The notes: generated by a model from the letters alone, not told the origin. Positions 1-6,216 are shown, numbered from the stretch's first letter. The stretch is DNA of 7,897 nt from Geobacter sp. (GCA_027346925.1 DAIERH010000102.1:1-7897); one strand, 5' to 3'. Translations and numbers: made by a program.

Positions 1-1879
1 CGACGGCCGGGTGCTGATCATGATCGCCGAGCCGGTGCGGCCGGTGCAGGACATGGACTTTGCCCGCAAGCTGGTCGTGGCCATCAACGAGGCGCGCCAG
101 GGGGCGACCGTTGCCATCTCCTGCACCGGTGCCCATATCAGCGCCGTCCTGGACGAGCAGGCCATGAAGTCCAACGTGCTCGCCAGCATCGTCTCCTCCC
201 TGCTGGTGGTGCTGGGGATCTTCTACGCCGCCTACCGCCGCATATTGCCCACCCTGCTGATCCCGCTCATCCTGGTGTGCGGCGTGGTGCTGGCCCTGGG
301 GAGCGCAGGCCTGTTCATCAGGTCCATCCACATCATCTCCTTTGCCTTTACCGCGCTGATCACCGGTATCGGCACCGACTATTCGATCCATCTGTATGAC
401 CGATTCCATTCGGAACGGGCCACGGGAAAGACCACCGAAGAGGCCTTGCGGCTGGCGCTGCTCAATACCGGCCACGGGGTGTTCACCGCCGCCGTCACCA
501 CGGCCCTGCCGTTTCTGGCGCTGGGTGTCTCGGATGTACGCGCCCTGTCGGAGCTGGGCCTGCTGGTGGGGCTGGGGGTGGTCTTTTCCTTGTACGCCTC
601 CCTGTTTTTCCTGCCGCCGCTTCTTATTTTCATGGAGCGGCGCTACCCCATCGTCTATCGTCCCATTCCCGGACTCGGACTAGGGGGCGTCTGGCGGCTG
701 GCCATGCGTTGGCCGGGCAGTATCGCCGCGGGTACGGTGATTTTGACGGCCGGCCTCTGCTGGTCAGCGTTCCAGATCGGCTTCGACGGCGAGTTGAAGA
801 ACCTGCAACCCAGGCATTCCGAGGCGTTCCTGGCCCAGGAGCGGATAGAACGGCACCTGAGCCTGTCGCCCAAGCAGATGCTGGTGGCCGTGGAGGGGCG
901 CGACCTGGCCTCCGTGCTGGCACGGTCGGCCCGCGTCGAGGCGCTGGCCGACCGCCTGCTGGCGGGCGGCCAGATCTCGGCCTGGTCGTCGTTGGGGCGG
1001 ATCGTCAACGGGCCGTCCGACCAAGCCCGTGTGTCACGGCTGCTGCGGGCGCGGTTTGGCGGTGGTGCGCCGGAAGAGGCGGTCCGCTCGGTGCTGGAAC
1101 GCGACGGTTTCAGCGTGGCGGCTTTTCGAACGTTCCTGGACGCTGTCGGGCGCCTGGGGCAGGCCGCCCCGGTGCGGGAGGAAGAGGCCATCGCCAGGCT
1201 GGCCGCCTCGCCGCTGCGCGGGGTCGTGGACCATCACCTGGTTAAGGATGCCACGGGGTATCACGCCCTGGTCTATCTGCACTATCGCGGGCCCGAGTTC
1301 AACCAGTCCGCGTTCCTGGCCGAGTTGGCCGGGATCGACCCGGCCGCCCGCGCCACCAGCGTCGATCTGGTCAGCGAACAACTGACGGATGCCGTGAAAA
1401 AGAGCTTTATCCAGGCGTTCCTGATCGGCGGGACCCTGGTGCTGTTCCTGCTCCTGGTCCATTTCCCGGAAACGCCGACCGGCGTATTCTATTCCCTGTT
1501 CCCGGTCCTGGCAGGGGCGGTGTGCATGCTGGGGGTCATGGCCCTGACCGATATGCGGCTCAACTTCATGAACGCCATGGTGCTGGTGACCATCCTTGGC
1601 ATGGGGAGCGATTTCGGTTTGTACATCCGCTTCCGCGTATGCGACGCCGTACCGGCCGTGCGGGAGGCCCAGTTCGTCCAGATCGGCAGGTCGGTCCTGC
1701 TGTCCGCCCTGACCACCATCGTCGGCTTCGGTTCCCTGGCCTTTACCGATTACGGCGCCATGTCGTCCATCGGGTGGGCCACCAACCTGGGGGTCGGTTT
1801 CACGACCCTGTTTGCCCTGGTCACCCTGCCGGCGGTGATGGCGTTGCGCGCCTCCCTGTTCAAGGGGCGGGAAGCGTAA
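1..1879 (+). CDS. MMPL/RND-family transporter, C-terminal part (5' end outside window)
   Basis: The reading frame is open from the first bases (codons begin at nt 2), so the gene starts upstream; the GTG at 11 is almost certainly internal. About 625 codons are visible, where full MMPL exporters usually have about 800 or more. TM1 and most of the first periplasmic domain are missing. Counting from that GTG, a hydrophobic block at residues ~55-210 fits TM2-6, one helix at ~230-255 fits TM7, a soluble domain covers ~256-460 (with NLQPRHSEAFL near its start), and ~465-618 fits TM8-12. The two halves carry the duplicated family motif: GIGTDYSIHLYDRF (~119-132) and GMGSDFGLYIRF (~533-544), whose Asp residues lie in the presumed proton-relay helices. 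These inner-membrane proton-driven exporters typically move lipids or hydrophobic compounds. Hopanoid-associated HpnN proteins are relatives, but nothing here fixes the substrate. No frameshift is seen. Confidence 0.93.
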   Translation, partial: DGRVLIMIAEPVRPVQDMDFARKLVVAINEARQGATVAISCTGAHISAVLDEQAMKSNVLASIVSSLLVVLGIFYAAYRRILPTLLIPLILVCGVVLALGSAGLFIRSIHIISFAFTALITGIGTDYSIHLYDRFHSERATGKTTEEALRLALLNTGHGVFTAAVTTALPFLALGVSDVRALSELGLLVGLGVVFSLYASLFFLPPLLIFMERRYPIVYRPIPGLGLGGVWRLAMRWPGSIAAGTVILTAGLCWSAFQIGFDGELKNLQPRHSEAFLAQERIERHLSLSPKQMLVAVEGRDLASVLARSARVEALADRLLAGGQISAWSSLGRIVNGPSDQARVSRLLRARFGGGAPEEAVRSVLERDGFSVAAFRTFLDAVGRLGQAAPVREEEAIARLAASPLRGVVDHHLVKDATGYHALVYLHYRGPEFNQSAFLAELAGIDPAARATSVDLVSEQLTDAVKKSFIQAFLIGGTLVLFLLLVHFPETPTGVFYSLFPVLAGAVCMLGVMALTDMRLNFMNAMVLVTILGMGSDFGLYIRFRVCDAVPAVREAQFVQIGRSVLLSALTTIVGFGSLAFTDYGAMSSIGWATNLGVGFTTLFALVTLPAVMALRASLFKGREA

Positions 1880-1900
1880 ACCCGGACATGGGGGAAACTC

Positions 1901-1930
1901 TTTACACCTTTGCCCACATCGTTCTACACT
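1901..1930 (+). promoter_or_regulatory. candidate sigma70-type promoter for the 11-mer repeat protein
   Basis: A TTTACA (1901-1906, 5 of 6 to TTGACA) and a TACACT (1925-1930, 4 of 6 to TATAAT) are separated by 18 bases. They lie in the gap after the MMPL stop at 1877-1879. Transcription would start near 1936-1938, giving a very short leader that begins at or just before the Shine-Dalgarno. This suggests the small gene can be expressed independently of the transporter. The call is by consensus only; read-through from the MMPL gene is equally possible because no terminator hairpin is visible. Confidence 0.45.
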
Positions 1931-1937
1931 GTTAGTA

Positions 1938-1945
1938 AAGGAGGT
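1938..1945 (+). promoter_or_regulatory. strong Shine-Dalgarno (AAGGAGGT)
   Basis: AAGGAGGT is essentially a full anti-16S complement and sits 8 bases before the ATG at 1954. It is the strongest ribosome-binding site in the window. It supports the small downstream frame as a real, probably well-translated gene and fixes its start. Confidence 0.8.
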
Positions 1946-1953
1946 ACGGAAAG

Positions 1954-2229
1954 ATGCTTATCATACGAGCGTTCATGGTGGTGCTGATATCATTGTTTGT
2001 GGTGCCCGCGGGCTTTGCCAATGAGTTCAAGGAGGGGGGCAAGGAGGTCGGCCAGGGCTTCAAGGAGATGGGCAAGGCTACGGGCGCGGTTGCCAAGAAG
2101 TCGGGTAAGGCCATAGGCGAGGGTTTCAAAAAGGCGGGCAAGGAAACCGGCAAGGCCATGAAGAAGATGGGCAAGGAGATCGGGCACGCCTTCAAGGATG
2201 GGGGCAAGGGGAGTGGCAGCGGCAATTAG
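1954..2229 (+). CDS. small exported Lys/Gly-rich protein made of 11-residue repeats
   Basis: A 91-residue protein of unknown function. Residues 1-22 form a signal peptide (hydrophobic core MVVLISLFVV, likely cleavage after AGFA-22). The mature part is almost wholly repetitive: five consecutive 11-residue units at 29-39, 40-50, 51-61, 62-72 and 73-83, plus a partial sixth at 84-91. A half unit (NEFKEG, 23-28) precedes them. The pattern is G-K-x-x-G-x-x-(F/M/A)-K-x-x: Gly at positions 1 and 5 and Lys at 2 and 9 are invariant in all five complete units, and position 4 is V/T/I. An 11-residue period suits a slightly underwound amphipathic helix, as in other 11-mer repeat proteins that bind lipid surfaces, and each unit carries GxxxG. 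By count there are 16 Lys against 8 acidic residues, so it is basic. Location is probably periplasmic or envelope-associated. The start is fixed by an excellent Shine-Dalgarno. The stop overlaps that of the convergent pagL-like gene. Confidence 0.85.
   Translation: MLIIRAFMVVLISLFVVPAGFANEFKEGGKEVGQGFKEMGKATGAVAKKSGKAIGEGFKKAGKETGKAMKKMGKEIGHAFKDGGKGSGSGN
2038..2202 (+). repeat. five tandem 33-bp units encoding 11-residue repeats
   Basis: Five in-frame 33-base units, each opening with GGC/GGG/GGT plus AAG (Gly-Lys), run without interruption through the small exported protein. At DNA level the units have diverged (for example GGCAAGGAGGTCGGC against GGTAAGGCCATAGGC) while the amino-acid pattern is kept. 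That points to an old duplication held by selection on the protein rather than recent slippage. Confidence 0.8.
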
Positions 2230-2810
2230 CGAAAGATCGACACCCCGATCAGCACCTTGCTGGAGTTGAGCGGTTCATTGGGCGACGCCGTTCCGGCGTT
2301 GGAGATGTGATGGTAGCGGTACTCGGACACCAAGGCGATGTCCGGGCGGATGAAGTATTGCAGGCCGGTCCCCCCCTGGTAGGAGAAATCGAGTTTCGAC
2401 CCCATGCTGGGCAATCCCAGGTCCACGTAAAGTATCCCCCCTCCGGCGAAGACATAGGGCGCCAGCCCCTTCAGCCCGGTAAATTTCCAGCTTCCCAGCA
2501 GGTACCCTCCCGCCATCGACTTGGCGTCATGATCCACTGCCATGTGATAGGGCAACTCCACCAGCAGTTCATGTCTTCCCTGATACCAGCTTCCCTTGCC
2601 CACCTCGTCGGAGAGGAAATGGCCGTAGCGGGCAATGGCGTCCCAGGTCTGCACCTGGGTGCGGGTCGCGCCGAAATAACGGTGGGTGATGCCGTAGCCG
2701 GTCAGGAACGCCCATTCCGACGCGGCAGAGGACACGGTTGGCTCTGCCTGGCCGGGGAGTGGGACGAGAAAGGCGATGAGGGCGAGGGTTGCCAGGGCTT
2801 TCTTTGTCAT
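2226..2810 (-). CDS. pagL: PagL-like lipid A 3-O-deacylase (acyloxyacyl hydrolase family)
   Basis: From the chosen ATG (2808-2810) the protein has 194 residues. A signal peptide spans 1-22 (MTKKALATLALIAF..., cleavage after GQA). A beta-rich body follows, ending in SEYRYHHISNAG (162-173) and a C-terminal aromatic strand (GVSIFR), as expected of an outer-membrane barrel. HHISNAG matches the PagL catalytic His-x-Ser-Asn motif, here H168 and S170. PagL removes the 3-O acyl chain of lipid A in the outer membrane. The third catalytic residue is uncertain: Pseudomonas PagL uses a Glu 14 residues after the His, where this protein has Asn182, with a Glu at +11 (E179). An alternative ATG at 2871-2873 overlaps the YihY stop as ATGA. 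It would add 21 basic residues before the signal peptide, so the shorter start is preferred, although neither has a convincing Shine-Dalgarno. It is the last gene of the VTT-YihY-PagL unit. Confidence 0.85.
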   Translation of the reverse strand: MTKKALATLALIAFLVPLPGQAEPTVSSAASEWAFLTGYGITHRYFGATRTQVQTWDAIARYGHFLSDEVGKGSWYQGRHELLVELPYHMAVDHDAKSMAGGYLLGSWKFTGLKGLAPYVFAGGGILYVDLGLPSMGSKLDFSYQGGTGLQYFIRPDIALVSEYRYHHISNAGTASPNEPLNSSKVLIGVSIFR

Positions 2811-2869
2811 GGGGGAGTGTTCACCGATCCGTTTTTTGGAGCAAAGGCGACGTTTGTGCCAATGCCAGG

Positions 2870-3763
2870 TCATGTCTCGAAACCGGCCGGCTCATCAGCG
2901 GCTGCCGGACCGGTGCTCTCCAGTTCGGCAATGACCTGGGCGCCCAGAAGCAGGATCAGGGCCGACACCTCGATACTGAGCAGGGTCACCACCACCGTGG
3001 CTATGGAGCCGTAGATGATGTTGACCATGGAAAAGGAGGTGTAATACCAGACCAGTATCCGGCGGGCGATCTCCCACAACAGCGTGGCAGCCACCCCGCC
3101 GGTCAGGGCGCGGCGAAAGGTGATCCGCACCACCGGCATCACCAGGTAGATGGAGGTCAGCATCAGCAGTTCGCCGGCAATCCCCAGGATATACAGCGCA
3201 ACCCGTTCCGTGCCGGCAAGGCTCACGCTCCGGTTGAACAGGACCAGATGCCGGTTTTCAAGGGTCTCCACCGCTCCCACGACAACCGACACCAGCATGA
3301 TGCCCAGGGCAAGGGCGCAGATATAGACGAAGGGGATCAGGGCGGAGACCAGGAATCCCCGGCGCTCATGCCTGACGTGGTGGTAGAAGATCACCGAGAT
3401 GGCGTTTTCCATGACGGTGAAGGCGATGGAGCTGAAGAACAGCATGACGAGAAAGCCGATGGAGCCGATTACATGGCGGTTCTCGACAAATATCCGCACC
3501 TGTTCCAGCAGAGTGGCCGTGTAGCCGGGCACCACCATTTCCAGATAGGTTGCCATGGTAGCCACCAAGCGCTCCTCGCCGATAACATGGGACAGCACGG
3601 TTAAAGCGAGTATCGACATGGGCACCACCGACAACAGGGTATAATAGGCAACGGCGCCTGACAGCAGAAAGCCCTGGTTGCGCCGGAAGTCCCGCACGAC
3701 GGCGTGCAGGAAGCTGAAGAGCCGGCCCGGTTGCCAGGTGGCGTTGTGCGGGTTGTCTATCAT
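2870..3763 (-). CDS. YihY/BrkB (UPF0761) family inner-membrane protein
   Basis: A 297-residue polytopic protein of the YihY/BrkB family, once misnamed RNase BN. An N-terminal cytoplasmic stretch (1-30) is followed by the family motif GAVAYYTLLSVVPMS (36-50) in the first helix. Hydrophobic segments lie at about 35-59, 99-120, 138-163, 188-210, 220-240 and 248-280, consistent with six TM helices. The C-terminal family block is also present: YGSIATVVVTLL (251-262) and ILLLGAQVIAELE (270-282). Biochemical function is unresolved for most members; E. coli YhjD was identified through a mutation that rescues cells lacking Kdo, linking the family to lipid IVA export. The start overlaps the upstream VTT gene stop by ATGA (3760-3763), so translation is probably coupled; a weak GGGG lies 7 bases upstream. 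Length is normal for the family. Confidence 0.92.
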   Translation of the reverse strand: MIDNPHNATWQPGRLFSFLHAVVRDFRRNQGFLLSGAVAYYTLLSVVPMSILALTVLSHVIGEERLVATMATYLEMVVPGYTATLLEQVRIFVENRHVIGSIGFLVMLFFSSIAFTVMENAISVIFYHHVRHERRGFLVSALIPFVYICALALGIMLVSVVVGAVETLENRHLVLFNRSVSLAGTERVALYILGIAGELLMLTSIYLVMPVVRITFRRALTGGVAATLLWEIARRILVWYYTSFSMVNIIYGSIATVVVTLLSIEVSALILLLGAQVIAELESTGPAAADEPAGFET

Positions 3764-4479
3764 GTGTCAGCCCCATTTTCCGGTGATTCGGTCCCTCCCT
3801 TGCCGTTGTCCCACCACCGGGGTTTGTTTCGCCTGATCCAGACCGGTATGGCCAGCAGCAGGGCCACCATGGCGAGCCCCAGGATTATCTGCTGTATCAG
3901 GGGGACACCGGTGAAAAAGGATTTGCCAAAGTAATTGAGCAGCACGGTGCCGGGGGTCATCCCCACCAGCGTGCTCAGGGCAAAGGCACGCAGCGACATC
4001 CCGGTCAGACCGGCGCCGTAGCTGACGAGGGCAAAGGAGAAGACCGGTTCAAGCCGGGCAAACAGGACAATGTAGGCCAGCTGGCGTTGGGGAAACTGGC
4101 CGCTGAAGGCGATGTCCCGGTGCAGGAGCCGGGTGATCGCCTCCCTGCCCAGGGCATGGGCCAGGAGGAAGCAGGCAATGGCCCCGGTCTCGGAGCCGAT
4201 CAGCGAGTAGACAGTGCCCCAGAAAGGGCCGAAGAGCACGCCGCCGGCCACGTCCAGGGGGGCGTTGGGAACAACGGTCAGCACGATCGCAACGGTCCTG
4301 AGCAGGATGTAGCCCAGGGGCGCCAGAACCCCCATGTCCTTGATCCAGGATTCGAGCCATCGGGGGTTCAGCCATTCTGGCGGCAGATCCCGCCAGACAA
4401 GGATGCAGAGCACGACCAGAAGGGTGACGAGCAGCGCCGCCTTGATCAGTTGCACCATGTCCTTGCCTATTTTAGCCAT
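3760..4479 (-). CDS. TVP38/TMEM64 family (VTT domain, DedA superfamily) membrane protein
   Basis: A 239-residue integral membrane protein with a VTT domain. An N-terminal helix (~11-29) is followed by a segment from ~52 with VPNAPLDVAGGVLFGPFWG (70-88). Next come the Gly-rich helix GSETGAIACFLLAHALGR (95-112) and the second conserved block, ARLEPVF (141-147) with YGAGLTG (154-160) and VGMTPGT (172-178). A final helix lies at ~197-216, then a basic, hydrophilic tail. DedA/VTT relatives move phospholipids or carrier lipids across membranes; the substrate of bacterial TVP38 proteins is not established. The ATG at 4477-4479 has only a distant GGAG (12 bases away), so start confidence is moderate; Met8 (4456-4458) is an alternative. 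The stop overlaps the YihY start by ATGA. An 84-base gap without an obvious terminator separates it from the radical SAM gene. Confidence 0.92.
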   Translation of the reverse strand: MAKIGKDMVQLIKAALLVTLLVVLCILVWRDLPPEWLNPRWLESWIKDMGVLAPLGYILLRTVAIVLTVVPNAPLDVAGGVLFGPFWGTVYSLIGSETGAIACFLLAHALGREAITRLLHRDIAFSGQFPQRQLAYIVLFARLEPVFSFALVSYGAGLTGMSLRAFALSTLVGMTPGTVLLNYFGKSFFTGVPLIQQIILGLAMVALLLAIPVWIRRNKPRWWDNGKGGTESPENGADT

Positions 4480-4563
4480 GGTTTCTCAATGCTCCGTTAT
4501 CGCGGAAAGGTCATCCGGTTGTTGGATTGAGTTTATCATGTTTAGATCGGAGGGTTGCCGCTT
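4480..4563 (-). other. short intergenic gap, radical SAM to VTT gene
   Basis: Eighty-four bases between the radical SAM stop and the VTT start. I see no stable hairpin followed by a T-run and no convincing -35/-10 pair on the minus strand. The sequence is more AT-rich around 4530-4552 (contains ATGATAAACT when read on the minus strand). Co-transcription of the two genes is possible but not shown. Confidence 0.4.
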
Positions 4564-5985
4564 TCACCACTTCTGTTTCCTCTCAAAGGCCAGTATCTCC
4601 GGCAGGTGGCGCATGAACGTCAGAATGCTGTGGGGCGATTTCCAGAGCATCTTGGTGTAGCCCCAATGGATCGTGGGGCGGTGGTAAAAGCGGCGGATGA
4701 ACTCGTCGTACAGCCCCTCCAGTTGTACCTTGGTCATGCCGCGGGGTATGAAGACGAAGTTCATGCAATTCATCAGTTCCCAGTTTTCGTCGAATTCCCC
4801 GTGTTCGCGGATGGTCCCGTAGACCGGCGCGCCGGGGAAGGGGGTGAACTTGGTGACGTTGACCTCGTCCAGGGGCAGGGACAGGGCATAGTCGATGGTG
4901 CGGCGGATGGCGGCCTCGTCCTCGCCCGGCAGGCCGACCATGAAGAGCCCCTTGACCCGCATCCCCGCCTTCCTGACCATCAGAAGCTTCTTCCCCACCT
5001 TGTCCAGGCCGTAGAATTTGCGGTGCTTCCCGAGCACCTCGGGATCGCCCGATTCTATGCCGAAATTGACCTGCCAGCAGCCGGAACGCTTGAGCAATGC
5101 CAGCAGTTCCCCATCCACGTGCTCCAGCCGGGCGATGCAGTTGTAGGTTACCCGCAACCCTTTCTGCTCCTTCAGTTCGCAGAACCTGGCTACCCGCGAG
5201 CGGTCAAAGGTGAACAGGTCGTCGTAGAAAAAGACGTGGCGGATGCCGTAGTCCCGGTTCAGCATCTTCAGGTGCTCCACGATGTACTCGGGCGAGTTGA
5301 AGCGAAACCCGAGGGAGAAGACCGAGCGGTCGCAGTAGGAGCAGGAGTAGGGGCAGCCCCGGCTGGAGATCATGCTGGTGTTGGGGGCCGTGGGGTAGCT
5401 GAAGAGCGGCAGGTTGTAGCGCCTGGGGAACAGGGGCAGCCGTTGGTAGGCGGGGAAGGGGAGGTCGTCAAGGTCGGCGATCAACTGGCGCTGGGCCGAG
5501 AGCACGCCCTTGCCCGCTGCGTCGCGACAGGCAACACCGGGGATCTGCTCCGCCCTTCTGAAGCCCGCCCGGGCCAACTCCAGCATGGTGTGCTCCCCTT
5601 CGCCGATCACCAGGTAATCGATGGCCGGGTAGGCGTCCAGCAGGGGCGGCCCAACGGTGCAGGCATGGGCACCCCCCACGATGGTCACGATCTGGGGGCG
5701 TTTCTCCTTGAGCAAACGGGCGATGCGGTATCCTTCCAGGAATGATGAGGTGGTGCAGGAAAACCCGATGGCATCCGGTGGGTTGGCCGCTATTTTTTCA
5801 ACCAGGACTTCAGGGGTAAGGGGAGTGGCGTAGCAGTCGATGATCTCCACCCGGATGCCGTTCTGCTCAAGCAGGGCCGCGATGCTCATCATCACCAGGG
5901 GGGGCATGAGGTTGAAGATCGAACTGATGTCCTTCTGTCCCCCCAGCCAGTTGCTGCCGTGGGGGTGGATGAAGAGAACCCTCAT
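4564..5985 (-). CDS. B12-binding-domain radical SAM protein (BchE-like family), substrate unknown
   Basis: A 473-residue two-domain protein. The N-terminal ~1-145 is a Rossmann-like cobalamin-binding-type domain (MRVLFIHPHG, VEIIDCY, DAIGFSCTTSSF, TIVGGAHACTVGP, YLVIGEGE). It lacks the DxHxxG motif, as in many class-B enzymes that bind B12 without a His ligand. The radical SAM core (~200-400) carries the 4Fe-4S motif CPYSCSYC with C211, C215 and C218, then FFYDDLF (252-258), FGIESGDPEVL (308-318), FMVGLPGE (348-355) and TPFPGAPVYG (381-390). The C-terminal ~80 residues are helical and rich in aromatic and basic residues. Such enzymes perform radical methylations or cyclisations on lipids, antibiotics, tetrapyrroles or other metabolites; the substrate cannot be read from the sequence. 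It does not resemble HpnJ closely by eye. The ATG at 5983-5985 has GGAGG 7 bases upstream. It precedes the VTT-YihY-PagL unit on the same strand. Confidence 0.93.
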   Translation of the reverse strand: MRVLFIHPHGSNWLGGQKDISSIFNLMPPLVMMSIAALLEQNGIRVEIIDCYATPLTPEVLVEKIAANPPDAIGFSCTTSSFLEGYRIARLLKEKRPQIVTIVGGAHACTVGPPLLDAYPAIDYLVIGEGEHTMLELARAGFRRAEQIPGVACRDAAGKGVLSAQRQLIADLDDLPFPAYQRLPLFPRRYNLPLFSYPTAPNTSMISSRGCPYSCSYCDRSVFSLGFRFNSPEYIVEHLKMLNRDYGIRHVFFYDDLFTFDRSRVARFCELKEQKGLRVTYNCIARLEHVDGELLALLKRSGCWQVNFGIESGDPEVLGKHRKFYGLDKVGKKLLMVRKAGMRVKGLFMVGLPGEDEAAIRRTIDYALSLPLDEVNVTKFTPFPGAPVYGTIREHGEFDENWELMNCMNFVFIPRGMTKVQLEGLYDEFIRRFYHRPTIHWGYTKMLWKSPHSILTFMRHLPEILAFERKQKW

Positions 5986-5992
5986 GCCACGG

Positions 5993-5997
5993 CCTCC
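5993..5997 (-). promoter_or_regulatory. Shine-Dalgarno GGAGG of the radical SAM gene
   Basis: Read on the minus strand, GGAGG lies 7 bases before the ATG at 5983-5985. This supports that start over later in-frame Met codons. Confidence 0.65.
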
Positions 5998-6095
5998 GGA
6001 ATTCCCTTCATCATGTGGAAACGGGCGACGTTCATGGGGGCATTTTTACAGAAACCGGCCAGTGATGCCAGCAAAATCGGCTCTCGGATCGTCAG

Positions 6096-6125
6096 GTTAT
6101 GGATGCCCCCCAGCTTCCATTCCAA
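6096..6125 (-). promoter_or_regulatory. weak candidate promoter for the radical SAM gene
   Basis: On the minus strand TTGGAA (6120-6125) and CATAAC (6096-6101) are 18 bases apart, each 4 of 6 to the sigma70 consensus. It lies in the gap between modC and the radical SAM gene, where a promoter is expected if the hairpins end modBC transcription. A match of this quality can occur by chance. Confidence 0.2.
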
Positions 6126-6162
6126 AATGCAATCAATATGGCATGAAATCAACCCCCCCCGG

Positions 6163-6216
6163 CCCCTCCTTATCAAGGAGGGGTGGTTTTAAATCCCCCT
6201 CCTGGTTCAGGAGGGG
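6163..6216. repeat. tandem pair of near-identical hairpins (intergenic palindromic element)
   Basis: Two 21-base perfect hairpins are separated by 12 bases (TGGTTTTAAATC). Unit one has a 9-bp stem CCCCTCCTT/AAGGAGGGG (6163-6171 with 6175-6183) around ATC. Unit two has CCCCTCCTG/CAGGAGGGG (6196-6204 with 6208-6216) around GTT. The stems differ only at the loop-closing pair, T-A against G-C, a compensated change. The flanks are also related (GAGGGGTGGTTT after unit one; GAGGGGTTAGGGGTGGT from unit two onward), and an 8-C run precedes unit one at 6153-6160. The style resembles dispersed intergenic palindromes seen in Geobacter-like genomes. It begins about 10 bases beyond the modC stop and could end or protect the modBC transcript. 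No clear T-run follows on the minus strand, so it is not a textbook intrinsic terminator. Confidence 0.75.

Larger units (their letters stand above)
5982..6176 (-). pseudogene. possible short ORF or 3' remnant overlapping the radical SAM start
   Basis: An open frame of at most 64 codons ends with TGA overlapping the radical SAM ATG (ATGA at 5982-5985), the junction style used by the other genes here. The distal half reads like genuine protein with GC-rich third positions (IREPILLASLAGF, then NAPMNVARFHMMKGIPEAVA). The upstream end runs into the hairpin repeat, and the only long start is a TTG inside that repeat, after an in-frame stop at 6189-6191. A shorter ATG at 6033-6035 would give only a 17-residue peptide. 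It could be the 3' end of a gene lost upstream of the radical SAM gene, a tiny leader peptide, or chance. I recognise no family. Confidence 0.25.

Noticed and set aside
2235..2250. GATCG...CGATC inverted repeat as a bidirectional terminator for the convergent genes
   Set aside because: The stem is only 5 bp, lies inside the pagL-like coding sequence, and has no flanking T-run on either strand.
2307..3604. Plus-strand open frames opposite pagL and yihY (2307-3014, 2789-3604)
   Set aside because: They are His/Gln/Asp/Gly-rich shadow frames over two recognisable minus-strand genes, with no domain, signal peptide or ribosome-binding site.
4555..5745. Long plus-strand open frame (396 codons) opposite the radical SAM gene
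   Set aside because: It is antisense to a gene with an intact domain series, has the Val/Glu/Gly/Gln-rich composition typical of shadow frames in GC-rich DNA, and shows no recognisable motif.
6163..6216. CRISPR-like array
   Set aside because: There are only two units, each a complete hairpin with a 12-base separation; no spacer-repeat periodicity and no cas genes are present.
6196..6216. Hairpin as a canonical Rho-independent terminator of modC
   Set aside because: The GC-rich stem is suitable, but on the minus strand it is followed by GATTTAAAACC rather than a U-tract, so it is listed as a repeat with only a possible termination role.
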